DNA of 64,000 bases from Clostridia bacterium (GTDB lineage: Bacteria > Bacillota > Clostridia > Oscillospirales > CAG-272). The position numbers and the translations under genes were made by a program. The number at the start of each line of letters is the position of its first letter. Position 1 is the first letter of the stretch. Under the pieces are notes generated by a model. The model worked only from the letters and a program-made list of their open reading frames with translations, did not search any database and was not told the origin of the DNA. Shown in pieces: positions 43,445-50,568 of the stretch. Location: contig JAFUNJ010000007.1 of NCBI GenBank assembly GCA_017482355.1, positions 28,020 to 92,019 on the forward strand, written 5' to 3'.

Positions 43445-44748
43445 TGAAGGTAAGAGAAGCGGCGTATCTGTCGCTTGAAAGATGCGACAAGACCGATAAG
43501 TTTTCAAACCTCGAGCTAGACAGCGCAATTAAAAAATACGGCTTTACCGGTCCCGACCGCGCGTTTTTTACAGCGCTCGTCTACGGAACTATTGAGAGGA
43601 GAATAACGCTCGATTACGTGATCGGCGTCTATTCGTCAAAGTCGATAGAAAAGATCGAGCCGAAGCTGATGAACATTCTCCGCCTAGGTGCGTATCAGAT
43701 ACTTTTCCTTGACCGAACGCCCGACAGCGCGGCGGTAAACGAAAGCGTCGAGCTATCTAAGTATCATACCCATAAGGGAACGGCGTCATTCGTTAACGCA
43801 ATTCTGCGAAATATAAGCCGCGGAAAGGGAAATATCCCGATGCCGAAAGAGGGAAGCGACGAGTATTTGAGCGTCAAATATTCGCTCCCCGAATGGCTCA
43901 TATCAATGTGGCGCGATAATTACGGAAGCGAAAAGACCGAAAAGCTGCTTGACGGAATAAAGGTCGCACCGTATATGACCCTGCGCGTGAACACGCTGAA
44001 AAATACGCGCGAGGAGCTGATAGAAGCTCTTAAAAAGGATGGCATCGACTGCTCGCCGTCCGATAAATGCGACAGCGCCCTGATCCTTAATTCAAACGTC
44101 CCAATAGCGGAGCTGAATGCCCTCGGAGAGGGACTTTGCTTCATACAGGACGAGGCGTCACAGCTCTGCGTAAAGGCAGTAGGCGCAAAGCCGGGTGAAA
44201 CCGTTATAGATACCTGCTCTTGCCCGGGCGGCAAAAGCTTCGGTATCGCTCTTGAAATGAAAAACGAGGGCAAGCTGACCTCGCTTGATCTGCACGAAAG
44301 CAAGCTTTCGCTCGTAGTCAGCGGCGCCGATCGGCTCGGTATCAATATACTTTCGACTGCTGTTCATAACGGAACGAAGCCAAAGGAAGACCTTGTCGGA
44401 ACTGCCGACAGAGTCCTTTGCGACGTTCCTTGCTCGGGACTCGGAGTTATCGCAAAGAAGCCCGACCTGCGTCATAAATCCCCCGACGATATTTCGCGCC
44501 TGCCCGAAATACAGTATAAGATTCTTTGTAACGGCGCATCGTACCTGAAAAACGGCGGAACGCTCGTCTATTCGACCTGTACGCTTAATAAGTGCGAAAA
44601 CGAGGACGTAGTAACGAGATTCTTGAATGAACACCCCGAGTTTGAACCTTGCTCTGACGGAATGTACGAGGGCAAACCGATGATGACCTTCTTCCCCGAC
44701 GAGCACGGTACGGACGGCTTTTTCGTCGCAAAATTCATAAAGAAGTAA
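43444..44748 (+). CDS. rsmB: 16S rRNA (cytosine-967-C5)-methyltransferase RsmB
   Basis: 434 residues: an N-terminal NusB-like helical domain (AFFTALVYGTIERRITLDYV; LRLGAYQILFLDRTPDSAAV) and a SAM-dependent methyltransferase domain with CSCPGGKSFG for SAM, and the two catalytic Cys regions DVPCSGLGVI and YSTCTLNKCENEDVV. The latter two define the RNA m5C methyltransferase family. The last gene of the operon; a terminator follows. Confidence 0.94.
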   Translation: MKVREAAYLSLERCDKTDKFSNLELDSAIKKYGFTGPDRAFFTALVYGTIERRITLDYVIGVYSSKSIEKIEPKLMNILRLGAYQILFLDRTPDSAAVNESVELSKYHTHKGTASFVNAILRNISRGKGNIPMPKEGSDEYLSVKYSLPEWLISMWRDNYGSEKTEKLLDGIKVAPYMTLRVNTLKNTREELIEALKKDGIDCSPSDKCDSALILNSNVPIAELNALGEGLCFIQDEASQLCVKAVGAKPGETVIDTCSCPGGKSFGIALEMKNEGKLTSLDLHESKLSLVVSGADRLGINILSTAVHNGTKPKEDLVGTADRVLCDVPCSGLGVIAKKPDLRHKSPDDISRLPEIQYKILCNGASYLKNGGTLVYSTCTLNKCENEDVVTRFLNEHPEFEPCSDGMYEGKPMMTFFPDEHGTDGFFVAKFIKK

Positions 44749-44753
44749 AAATG

Positions 44754-44782
44754 AAAAATGAAGGCGTATGCCTTCATTTTTT
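44754..44782 (+). terminator. Terminator after rsmB
   Basis: AAAAATGAAGGC-gtat-GCCTTCATTTTTT. Confidence 0.9.
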
Positions 44783-44800
44783 CGGTTATTGCGCCTGCAG

Positions 44801-44862
44801 TGTCATTCTGAGCGAAGCGAAGCAGAATCGAACGGGTCTGGCGACGCTCCGCTCAGGATGAC
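44801..44862 (+). repeat. Dispersed SERSE-type palindromic repeat, full copy
   Basis: A 62-base unit with inverted ends TGTCATTCTGAGCG and CGCTCAGGATGACA and the core GAATCGAACGGGTCTGGCGA. Same family as the two units at 7311-7420. The ends pair except for one or two bases, leaving a small GC-rich core. It lies between the rsmB terminator and the NUDIX promoter. Confidence 0.8.
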
Positions 44863-44923
44863 AAGGCAAGACTTCGTTCACGATAACCGAACAAGTTTTC
44901 TCCACGATAATTTCGCAATCCTC

Positions 44924-44952
44924 TTGTATTCCCTAAAGAAATATGGTATCAT
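44924..44952 (+). promoter_or_regulatory. Putative promoter of the NUDIX gene
   Basis: TTGTAT (44924-44929), 17-base spacer, TATCAT (44947-44952), 30 bases before the ATG at 44982. Confidence 0.62.
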
Positions 44953-44981
44953 TTCATTATATTAAAATCTTCGAGGTTAAA

Positions 44982-45512
44982 ATGTCGGAAATCTGGGATC
45001 TATACGACCGCGACAGAAACCCTCTCGGCGTCACGCACGTAAGAGGTCACTATCTGCCGAAGGGAACGTATCATATAGCCGTCGGAATATGGACGGTAAA
45101 CAGTAAAAACGAGGTGCTTTTGACCCTTCGCTCGCCACTCAAGCGCGATTGGCCGAACGTTTGGGAAAACACCGCCGGCTCGCTTCTTCACGGTGAAAGC
45201 TCACGCGAGGGCGCGGTGAGAGAGCTCCGCGAGGAAACGGGAATTAAGGTAAGTGAGAACGAGCTTCACTTTCTCGGCACCGAGCGTGGACGTAGCGTTA
45301 TAGGCGATTGCTATATTGTCCGTAACGATACGGATATAAATGACATAGTCTTTCAGGAGGGGGAGACCTGCGACGCCAAATGGGTCACGATCCCCGAGCT
45401 TGATAAAATGATAGCGGATGGACTTGTCGCATCGCCCGTCGCTAGACGACTTAAAAAAATCAGAAAAGATTTCGAAAGCTTCATATACGGAAAGGAAGAA
45501 AACAATGAGTAA
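44982..45512 (+). CDS. NUDIX hydrolase
   Basis: 176 residues. The NUDIX box is perfect: GSLLHGESSREGAVRELREE followed by TGI (GX5EX7REUXEEXGU). N-terminal MSEIWDLYDRDRNPLG and the segment KRDWPNVWENTAGS resemble the IDI-like subgroup of NUDIX proteins that hydrolyse nucleoside diphosphate derivatives, though isopentenyl diphosphate isomerase activity is not implied. The start is chosen for the GAGGTTAA ribosome-binding site. The last 8 bases overlap the following gene. Confidence 0.9.
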   Translation: MSEIWDLYDRDRNPLGVTHVRGHYLPKGTYHIAVGIWTVNSKNEVLLTLRSPLKRDWPNVWENTAGSLLHGESSREGAVRELREETGIKVSENELHFLGTERGRSVIGDCYIVRNDTDINDIVFQEGETCDAKWVTIPELDKMIADGLVASPVARRLKKIRKDFESFIYGKEENNE

Positions 45513-46671
45513 AATGCCGTTCAGCCCCGCAGATATACTTCTGCCGAAAAATGCCTTTGACAAATGGTCGACCGTCGCCTGCGACCAGTACACCTCCCAG
45601 CGCGACTATTGGGAAAAAGCAGACGAGATCGTAAGCGAATCCCCCTCTGCGCTCAAGATCACGCTCCCCGAGGTCTATCTTAACGACGCAGACGTTAATG
45701 ATAGGATCAAGAAGATAAACGCAACAATGAAGGAATACATTGAGAAGGGAATCTTTACCGAGTACAAGGACGCTATGATATTCGTTGAAAGACGCTTGCA
45801 GGACGGCAGAGTGCGCAAAGGTATCGTCGGTAAGATAGACCTCGAAGCGTACGATTATACAGTCGGCTCGACCTCGCTCGTAAGAGCGACCGAGGGAACG
45901 GTGCTTTCCCGTATTCCGCCCCGCGTTGAGATCAGAAAGGACGCTCCGATCGAGCTTCCGCACATTATGATACTGATAGACGACGTGGAAAACGAGATCG
46001 TGCCGAACGAGCCCGACGGCGAGATAGTATATGACACCGATCTTATGCTCGGCGGCGGACATATTCGCGGCTCGCTTATGAGCGAAAGGTCGGCAAATAA
46101 GGCGATCGCCGCACTTGAAAAGCAGATGGAGAGCCGTGAGCTTGTATTCGCTATGGGCGACGGCAACCATTCTCTTGCGACCGCAAAGGCGTGCTACGAG
46201 AGGGATAAGAGCAATCCGCTTGCGCGTTACGCGCTTGTCGAGATCGTAAATATACACGATCCCGCTCTCGATTTCGAGCCGATATACCGTGTCGTTTTCG
46301 GCGTCGATACCGAAAAAATGCTGAACGAAGCAAAGAAGCACTTTGAAAATTGCACCGAAAACAAAGTCGTTACCGTCGTAAAAAATGTCGACGACGAATT
46401 TTGCGTCGACGGTCTTACCGCAGGAGTGCTTCAGGAATTTATTGATAAATACATAGAGGAAAACGGCGGCGAGGTCGATTATATACACGGCGAAAACGAC
46501 CTGCGCGAGCTCTGCATGCGCGATGACGCCATCGGCTTCCTCTTCGACGGAATTAAGAAAAGCGAGCTTTTCCCCTACGTCGAAAAGAACGGCGCACTTC
46601 CTCGTAAAACCTTCTCCATGGGCGAAGCGTACGACAAGCGCTACTATATGGAGTGCAGAAAAATTAAGTAA
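45505..46671 (+). CDS. DUF1015 family protein
   Basis: 388 residues from ATG 45505 (GAAAGGAAGAAAACA upstream). Conserved segments: SPADILLPKN and WSTVACDQYTSQRDYW at the N-terminus; EGTVLSRIPPRVEIR; GDGNHSLATAKACYE in the centre; GFLFDGIKK and YVEKNGALPRKTFSMGEAYD near the end. This matches DUF1015, a widespread family lacking a confirmed activity. Coupled to the NUDIX gene, and its stop overlaps the transposase ATG. Confidence 0.85.
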   Translation: MSKMPFSPADILLPKNAFDKWSTVACDQYTSQRDYWEKADEIVSESPSALKITLPEVYLNDADVNDRIKKINATMKEYIEKGIFTEYKDAMIFVERRLQDGRVRKGIVGKIDLEAYDYTVGSTSLVRATEGTVLSRIPPRVEIRKDAPIELPHIMILIDDVENEIVPNEPDGEIVYDTDLMLGGGHIRGSLMSERSANKAIAALEKQMESRELVFAMGDGNHSLATAKACYERDKSNPLARYALVEIVNIHDPALDFEPIYRVVFGVDTEKMLNEAKKHFENCTENKVVTVVKNVDDEFCVDGLTAGVLQEFIDKYIEENGGEVDYIHGENDLRELCMRDDAIGFLFDGIKKSELFPYVEKNGALPRKTFSMGEAYDKRYYMECRKIK

Positions 46672-46813
46672 TGGATGAAACAGTACCGAAAAGAAAATCT
46701 ACGAGATTAAAGAATTACGATTATAGTTCTGTTGGTGCGTATTTCGTTACGATATGTATAGCGGACAGAAAACCAATATTATCGGAAATTGTAAAGGCAT
46801 TCGATACCCAATT

Positions 46814-46841
46814 GGTAGGGGAGGGGCTTGCTCCTCCCGCA
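46814..46841 (+). repeat. REP-like palindrome inside the transposase gene, copy 1
   Basis: GGTAGGGGAGGGGCTTG then CTCCTCCCGCA. Half-arms GGGAG(G).../CTCCC pair around GCTTGC. Confidence 0.85.
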
Positions 46842-46981
46842 TATTCAGTTAGATTAAAACCATGCGGCTTGATTGTTAGAGAGCAATTAAAGCAAATAGA
46901 AATCCGTTTTCCAAGCGTATCTGTCGATGATTTTGTTATTATGCCGGACCATATCCATGCGTTAATCTTTTTACATAAGAA

Positions 46982-47009
46982 TACGGGAGGAACAAGCCCC
47001 TCCCCTACC
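46982..47009 (-). repeat. REP-like palindrome inside the transposase gene, copy 2 (inverted)
   Basis: Reads, on the minus strand, GGTAGGGGAGGGGCTTG then TTCCTCCCGTA, identical to copy 1 in 26 of 28 positions, opposite orientation, 140 bases away. Confidence 0.85.
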
Positions 47010-47232
47010 TTGAATGACGTTATATGTGCCTTCAAATCCTTGACTTCTCGGATATGCAAAAAGCAATGTGGAATAGAAAAAATATTCCAACGCTCGTTTT
47101 CTGAACATATTGTGCGAGATCAAGAGGATTATGTGAGACGTAAGAATTATATGCGTAAAAACCCCGTACGTTGGTATTATGACGAATTAAATTCAGAGAA
47201 GAAATAAAGATGTATGATATACGAAAAAACGC

Positions 47233-47259
47233 AAAAGCGACGGAATCCTGTCGCTTTTT
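47233..47259 (+). terminator. Terminator after the transposase gene
   Basis: AAAAGCGAC-ggaatcct-GTCGCTTTTT. It also ends the NUDIX-DUF1015 transcript. Confidence 0.85.
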
Positions 47260-47320
47260 ACTATTTGCACAATAAAACGCCTATTTTAATGTATATTATA
47301 TCGAAAATTGAACAATCCCA

Positions 47321-47349
47321 TTGCAATGCCAATTGTATTGTAGTATAAT
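47321..47349 (+). promoter_or_regulatory. Putative promoter of the unknown gene at 47472
   Basis: TTGCAA (47321-47326), 17-base spacer, TATAAT (47344-47349). The leader of about 115 nt contains GGCATCAGTG and CTGTGTCGCTCAGCG segments able to fold; no known riboswitch recognised. Confidence 0.65.
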
Positions 47350-47471
47350 AATTATAGCGAACAAAACGGCAAATCCTCGCACAGGCATCAGTGTTCGCTG
47401 TGTCGCTCAGCGCTTCAATGCATGAAATCCCTGTGTCTGACGTATTCGTCATGTCATAGTATGAGGTAATA

Positions 47472-48473
47472 ATGGGATTAAAGATTCACAATTTTCCCAT
47501 ACAGTATATGGGATACAGTAACTTTGAAAAAATACGCAAATACATTAACGAAACCATTAACGGCAAAAACAGAAGAATAATGATGTATGACGATTATTTT
47601 ACCGAGAATTTTGTTGACGGGGGATACTTGTATTATCCTTTAGCGATACTCGGTAAAAAGAATCATCAAATACACTGGATAAAGTGGCGCATAAAAGAAT
47701 TTGAGCCACCTTACGAATGGGAAGACGATGCAGTGGTCGAGGACGGAAACGAAACTGTTCCGCAGAAATTCATCTACACAATGTCAAATCGAACGTATTA
47801 TTATGATTATTCAAAGTATTTGAAATTCAGGCATGAGCCGACGTACCTGGAAATAAACAGAGGATACGGCAAGAGCGCGAAATACTTTTATTCAAAAGAA
47901 ACCCATTACGAGCAGCGCCTTATTGACGATGTTGCAATGCAGGTAAGCGATTGGCTAAAATCGCATGTAAAGCGAGAAGGATGGATTAAGGAGGAGTATA
48001 ACGGTTCTATAGGATTTACGGATATTAGGCATAATAGCGTTGATAATCTATGGTATTGGAGAGTTGGAATACACGATAGAAACGCATTTGGGAAACATTT
48101 GTGGCTCAGATCCGAAGAAAAGCCCATACCCGGTATGACATCCTTAAAGATAGAGATATGCGATAAGGTGAGCAAGGAAATAGATCCAAAAGAAGGGTAT
48201 GACGCAAAGGTTCCCACTCCGCCTCCCGGAGAAACTTTATATTTTATGAGAGAGGTGCCGTACAATACGGCAGACCATTATAAACCGCCTAAACCGTATT
48301 CTTCGAACGACGTAGTACACCTCATCGAAACGCGAGGTGAAGATGAAGCGGCAGGTTGGATTGATACTATTAGTGCAATACTAAATGGTGCTCCGGAAAT
48401 TGTTGAGAAAAACCCCAAGCTCAAGAACTGGCGTGATAAAATGAACGAGGTTCGGGAAAGGCGAAAAAAATAG
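47472..48473 (+). CDS. Unknown protein, aromatic-rich
   Basis: 333 residues, GAGGT ribosome-binding site. I do not recognise it. Tyr and Trp are abundant (GGYLYYPLAIL; IHWIKWRIKEFEPPYEWEDD; NRTYYYDYSKYLKF; NLWYWRVGIHDRNAFGKHLW), with a Pro-rich turn (VPTPPPGETLYFM) and a basic end. There is no signal peptide or membrane segment, so it is cytosolic. The coding sequence is visibly more AT-rich than the genes on both sides and follows a transposase, suggesting recent acquisition. It reads as a single folded protein rather than a degenerate gene. Confidence 0.65.
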   Translation: MGLKIHNFPIQYMGYSNFEKIRKYINETINGKNRRIMMYDDYFTENFVDGGYLYYPLAILGKKNHQIHWIKWRIKEFEPPYEWEDDAVVEDGNETVPQKFIYTMSNRTYYYDYSKYLKFRHEPTYLEINRGYGKSAKYFYSKETHYEQRLIDDVAMQVSDWLKSHVKREGWIKEEYNGSIGFTDIRHNSVDNLWYWRVGIHDRNAFGKHLWLRSEEKPIPGMTSLKIEICDKVSKEIDPKEGYDAKVPTPPPGETLYFMREVPYNTADHYKPPKPYSSNDVVHLIETRGEDEAAGWIDTISAILNGAPEIVEKNPKLKNWRDKMNEVRERRKK

Positions 48474-48486
48474 TAGTTAATGGAGA

Positions 48487-48921
48487 ATGATTAATGAAAG
48501 TGTTCAAAAAATCGTCCATATTCTTTTTGCTGTTCTACTGATCATGACCGTCGCATGGTCGATTATTGATATACATTCCGAATATTCAATAGCAGCGAAA
48601 AGCGGAGAGGGAATAGAGCTTGCACTGCTTCCTATCGTTGCCGTTTTTTGGGGAGTTATTATAATAAGCGAGATCAGTTTATTTATCAGCGCCGCGTTTA
48701 TATTACGCGATTGCTGTGCCCAAAGATGGTTTTTGGCGGTATATTACATTGTTTTAGCTGAACTTTCACTTGTTGCGCATTACTTAATGGTGTTCTACCG
48801 TTACGGAAATATATCAAACAAAGGAAGCGATATTGCACTAATTGCACTCGCCGCCGCGATAATTATGCACATTGCCGGCGCGATAGTGAGAATTGTGAAT
48901 TGGTGTAAGAAGATAACCTAA
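48487..48921 (+). CDS. Small membrane protein, four helices, unknown
   Basis: 144 residues with about four hydrophobic helices: VHILFAVLLIMTVAWSIID, LLPIVAVFWGVIIISE/ISLFISAAFIL, WFLAVYYIVLAELSLVAHYL and IALIALAAAIIMHIAGAIV. It has a basic C-terminus (WCKKIT). The GGAGA lies directly before the ATG, which is too close for a good site, so the true start may differ by a few codons. It follows the unknown gene by 13 bases and shares its AT-rich composition. Function unknown; the pair may be a unit. Confidence 0.6.
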   Translation: MINESVQKIVHILFAVLLIMTVAWSIIDIHSEYSIAAKSGEGIELALLPIVAVFWGVIIISEISLFISAAFILRDCCAQRWFLAVYYIVLAELSLVAHYLMVFYRYGNISNKGSDIALIALAAAIIMHIAGAIVRIVNWCKKIT

Positions 48922-48923
48922 AA

Positions 48924-48956
48924 CAAACCCGCTACTGCATCGCAGTAGCGGGTTTT
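48924..48956. terminator. Bidirectional terminator between the unknown gene pair and ddh
   Basis: AAACCCGCTACTGC-ATC-GCAGTAGCGGGTTTT. It serves the plus-strand pair and the minus-strand ddh gene, whose stop is 7 bases away. Confidence 0.9.
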
Positions 48957-48962
48957 GTCATA

Positions 48963-49955
48963 TTACAAAAGCTTCTTTCTTATCTCTTCGCCCGAGAGGG
49001 GAGAGAGGTATGCGGGCGGAACGTCGAATACCGTCTTCGCTCCCGAAATTCCCTCGCGGTTCATTCTTACAGCGGCTCGGCCGTAGGCAACGAGAACGCT
49101 TGCGGTAAACTCGGGATTCGAGCCGAGCTTGAGCGAATACTCGATCATCTGCTTCGTCTCGTAATCCTTGCCTGTCACACCCGTGCGGATAACGAAACCG
49201 CCGTGGGGGATTCCCGCGTGATCGCGGTCGAGGACTTCCTTCGTTACGAAATACACAGTCGTGTCGTAGTCTGCAAAATAGTTCGGCATTGTCTTAATTT
49301 CATTTTCAATGCGAGCTTTGTCCGCGCCCTCTTCGGCAACAACGTAGCACTCTCTTGTGTGCTTTTCTCTCGTCGTAAGAACGGGGTTTTCACCGCTTCT
49401 TACGCGGCCTATCGCGCTCTCAACGGGAACAGTATACTGCTTCGCGTCAATAACACCGTCAATACGGCGTATAGCGTCGGAATGCCCCTGGCTTACGCCT
49501 CTGCCCCAGAATGTGTAATCGCTTCCGTCTGGAATGATAGCACCCGAAAGCAGACGCTGTAAACTGAACATACCGGGATCCCAGCCGACCGAAATGAGAG
49601 CGATCCTTCCGCTTTCCTTCGCCGAAGCGTCGCAATTTGCAAAATGCTCGGGGATCTTCGCGTGAGTATCAAAGCTGTCGACGACGTTAAAATACTTCGC
49701 GTATTCGGGCGTCTGCTTCGGCAGATCAGTCGCACTTCCTCCGCAGATGAAGAGAACGTCGATCTCGTCCTGCTTTGAGAGAATATCGTCTATGTGATAA
49801 ACGGGAACCTCAGGGCTGAACGTTTTAAGCGTTTCGGGCGCGCGTCTTGTAAAGAAGGCAGTCAGCTCCATATCTGGATTCTGCCTGAGCGCAAGCTCGA
49901 CTCCGCGTCCGAGATTTCCGTAGCCGAGAATAGCTGCTCTAATCTTGTTTGACAT
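48963..49955 (-). CDS. ddh: meso-Diaminopimelate D-dehydrogenase
   Basis: Forms meso-diaminopimelate in one reductive step from tetrahydrodipicolinate with ammonia and NADPH, bypassing the acyl branches of lysine synthesis. 330 residues. N-terminal Rossmann IRAAILGYGNLGRGVELAL, ICGGSATDLPKQ, the conserved NVVDSFDTHAKIPEHF, VGWDPGMFSLQRLLSGAIIP and FWGRGVSQGHSDAIRRIDGV characterise the family. GAGGT ribosome-binding site. With dapA, dapB and lysA on the other side of the phage-like cassette, the organism has a complete dehydrogenase-type lysine route apart from the early aspartate steps. Confidence 0.93.
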   Translation of the reverse strand: MSNKIRAAILGYGNLGRGVELALRQNPDMELTAFFTRRAPETLKTFSPEVPVYHIDDILSKQDEIDVLFICGGSATDLPKQTPEYAKYFNVVDSFDTHAKIPEHFANCDASAKESGRIALISVGWDPGMFSLQRLLSGAIIPDGSDYTFWGRGVSQGHSDAIRRIDGVIDAKQYTVPVESAIGRVRSGENPVLTTREKHTRECYVVAEEGADKARIENEIKTMPNYFADYDTTVYFVTKEVLDRDHAGIPHGGFVIRTGVTGKDYETKQMIEYSLKLGSNPEFTASVLVAYGRAAVRMNREGISGAKTVFDVPPAYLSPLSGEEIRKKLL

Positions 49956-49986
49956 AATTAAGTACCTCTTGAAAAAATGTAATTAA

Positions 49987-50015
49987 AGTATATCACAAAA
50001 ATTTCCGCTTGTCAC
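49987..50015 (-). promoter_or_regulatory. Promoter of ddh
   Basis: Minus strand GTGACA (50015-50010), 17-base spacer, TATACT (49992-49987), with TG before the -10 box. No lysine riboswitch precedes ddh. Confidence 0.68.
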
Positions 50016-50033
50016 CATAATTTTATAAAAAAA

Positions 50034-50064
50034 TACGGCATACGGAAATTTTCCGTATGCCGTA
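50034..50064 (-). terminator. Strong terminator ending the repeat-protein/phage cassette
   Basis: TACGGCATACGGAAA paired with TTTCCGTATGCCGTA; on the minus strand followed by a run of seven T. It is 14 bases after the repeat-protein stop. Confidence 0.9.
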
Positions 50065-50077
50065 CTGATATTTGACC

Positions 50078-50494
50078 TCAGTAGCCGCAGCTATTGTTGT
50101 TGCAGCCGCAACCGTTATTTCCGCAACCGCCGCAAGAGGAGAGCGAACGGTCAAGGCCGCGAACTATGCGGTTTGTAGTGCAGGCAAAGCCCTTGGCGAG
50201 ACTGCCTATGATACCGTTGCAACCGCAACCGTTGTTGTAATCGCTTGTGCCGCCGACGTTGTTGCCGCAACCGCAACCGTTGTTGTAATTGCTTGTGCTG
50301 CCGACGTTGTTGCCGCAACCACAGCCGTTGTTGTAATTGCTTGTGCTGCCGACGTTGTTGCCGCAACCACAGCCGTTGTTGTAATCGTTGGCGCTTCCGA
50401 CGTTGTTGCCGCAACCACAGCCGTTGTTGTTTGCGTTATTGTAAGCGATGGCACCTCTGCCGCCGCATACGCTTCTGTTACAGTTTGAACACAT
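50078..50494 (-). CDS. Cys/Gly/Asn-rich tandem-repeat protein
   Basis: 138 residues. The centre is four near-perfect copies of a 16-residue unit, YNNGCGCGNNVGSTSN, flanked by MCSNCNRSVCGGRG at the start and SCGGCGNNGCGCNNNSCGY at the end. Over 20 Cys residues are regularly spaced as CGCG, so metal binding or disulfide cross-linking is likely; no signal peptide. An AAAGG ribosome-binding site precedes the ATG. The opposite strand is also open but reads as monotonous Ala/Val. It is the last gene before the terminator that closes the phage-like cassette, 74 bases after the amidase. Compositionally it recalls Cys/Asn-rich spore-coat type proteins, but no homolog is recognised. Function unknown. 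Confidence 0.68.
   Translation of the reverse strand: MCSNCNRSVCGGRGAIAYNNANNNGCGCGNNVGSANDYNNGCGCGNNVGSTSNYNNGCGCGNNVGSTSNYNNGCGCGNNVGGTSDYNNGCGCNGIIGSLAKGFACTTNRIVRGLDRSLSSCGGCGNNGCGCNNNSCGY
50225..50435. repeat. 48-bp tandem repeat, about 4.4 units
   Basis: Units start at 50225, 50273, 50321 and 50369, with a partial unit from 50417. Units 2 and 3 differ at very few positions; all carry GACGTTGTTGCCGCAACC. It codes for the 16-residue repeat of the protein above. Confidence 0.93.
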
Positions 50495-50568
50495 TATTTT
50501 TAATCGACCTTTCTGTCATTAATCAGGGCATAGCCCTAATTAAAGTATATGCGTGATTCCGACTTCCG

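Larger units (their letters stand above)
46671..47207 (+). mobile_element. REP-associated tyrosine transposase (RAYT, Y1 family)
   Basis: A 178-residue intact Y1/IS200-like transposase of the REP-associated kind. N-terminal RKSTRLKNYDYSSVGAYFVT, metal-binding His pair in MPDHIHALIFL, and the C-terminal tyrosine helix DQEDYVRRKNYMRKNPVRWY, whose first Tyr is the probable nucleophile. RAYT proteins nick and move single-stranded REP palindromes. The gene itself holds two inverted copies of such a palindrome (46814-46841 and 46982-47009), translated in frame as VGEGLAPP and GGTSPSP. The ATG overlaps the DUF1015 stop and has no clear ribosome-binding site, so it may be translated by coupling. No terminal inverted repeats were found. 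Confidence 0.88.

Noticed and set aside
44768-44965. 65-codon frame through the repeat at 44.8 kb
   Set aside because: Same repeat-derived peptide (SERSEAESNGSGDA), a known kind of annotation artefact.
50225-50435. CRISPR array
   Set aside because: The 48-bp units are contiguous tandem repeats with no spacers, they stay in frame, and no cas genes are near.
50072-50488. Plus-strand 138-codon frame through the 48-bp repeats
   Set aside because: It reads as monotonous Ala/Val/Thr repeats (VVVIACAADVVAAT), a reverse-complement shadow; the minus-strand frame has a ribosome-binding site and fits the terminator direction.
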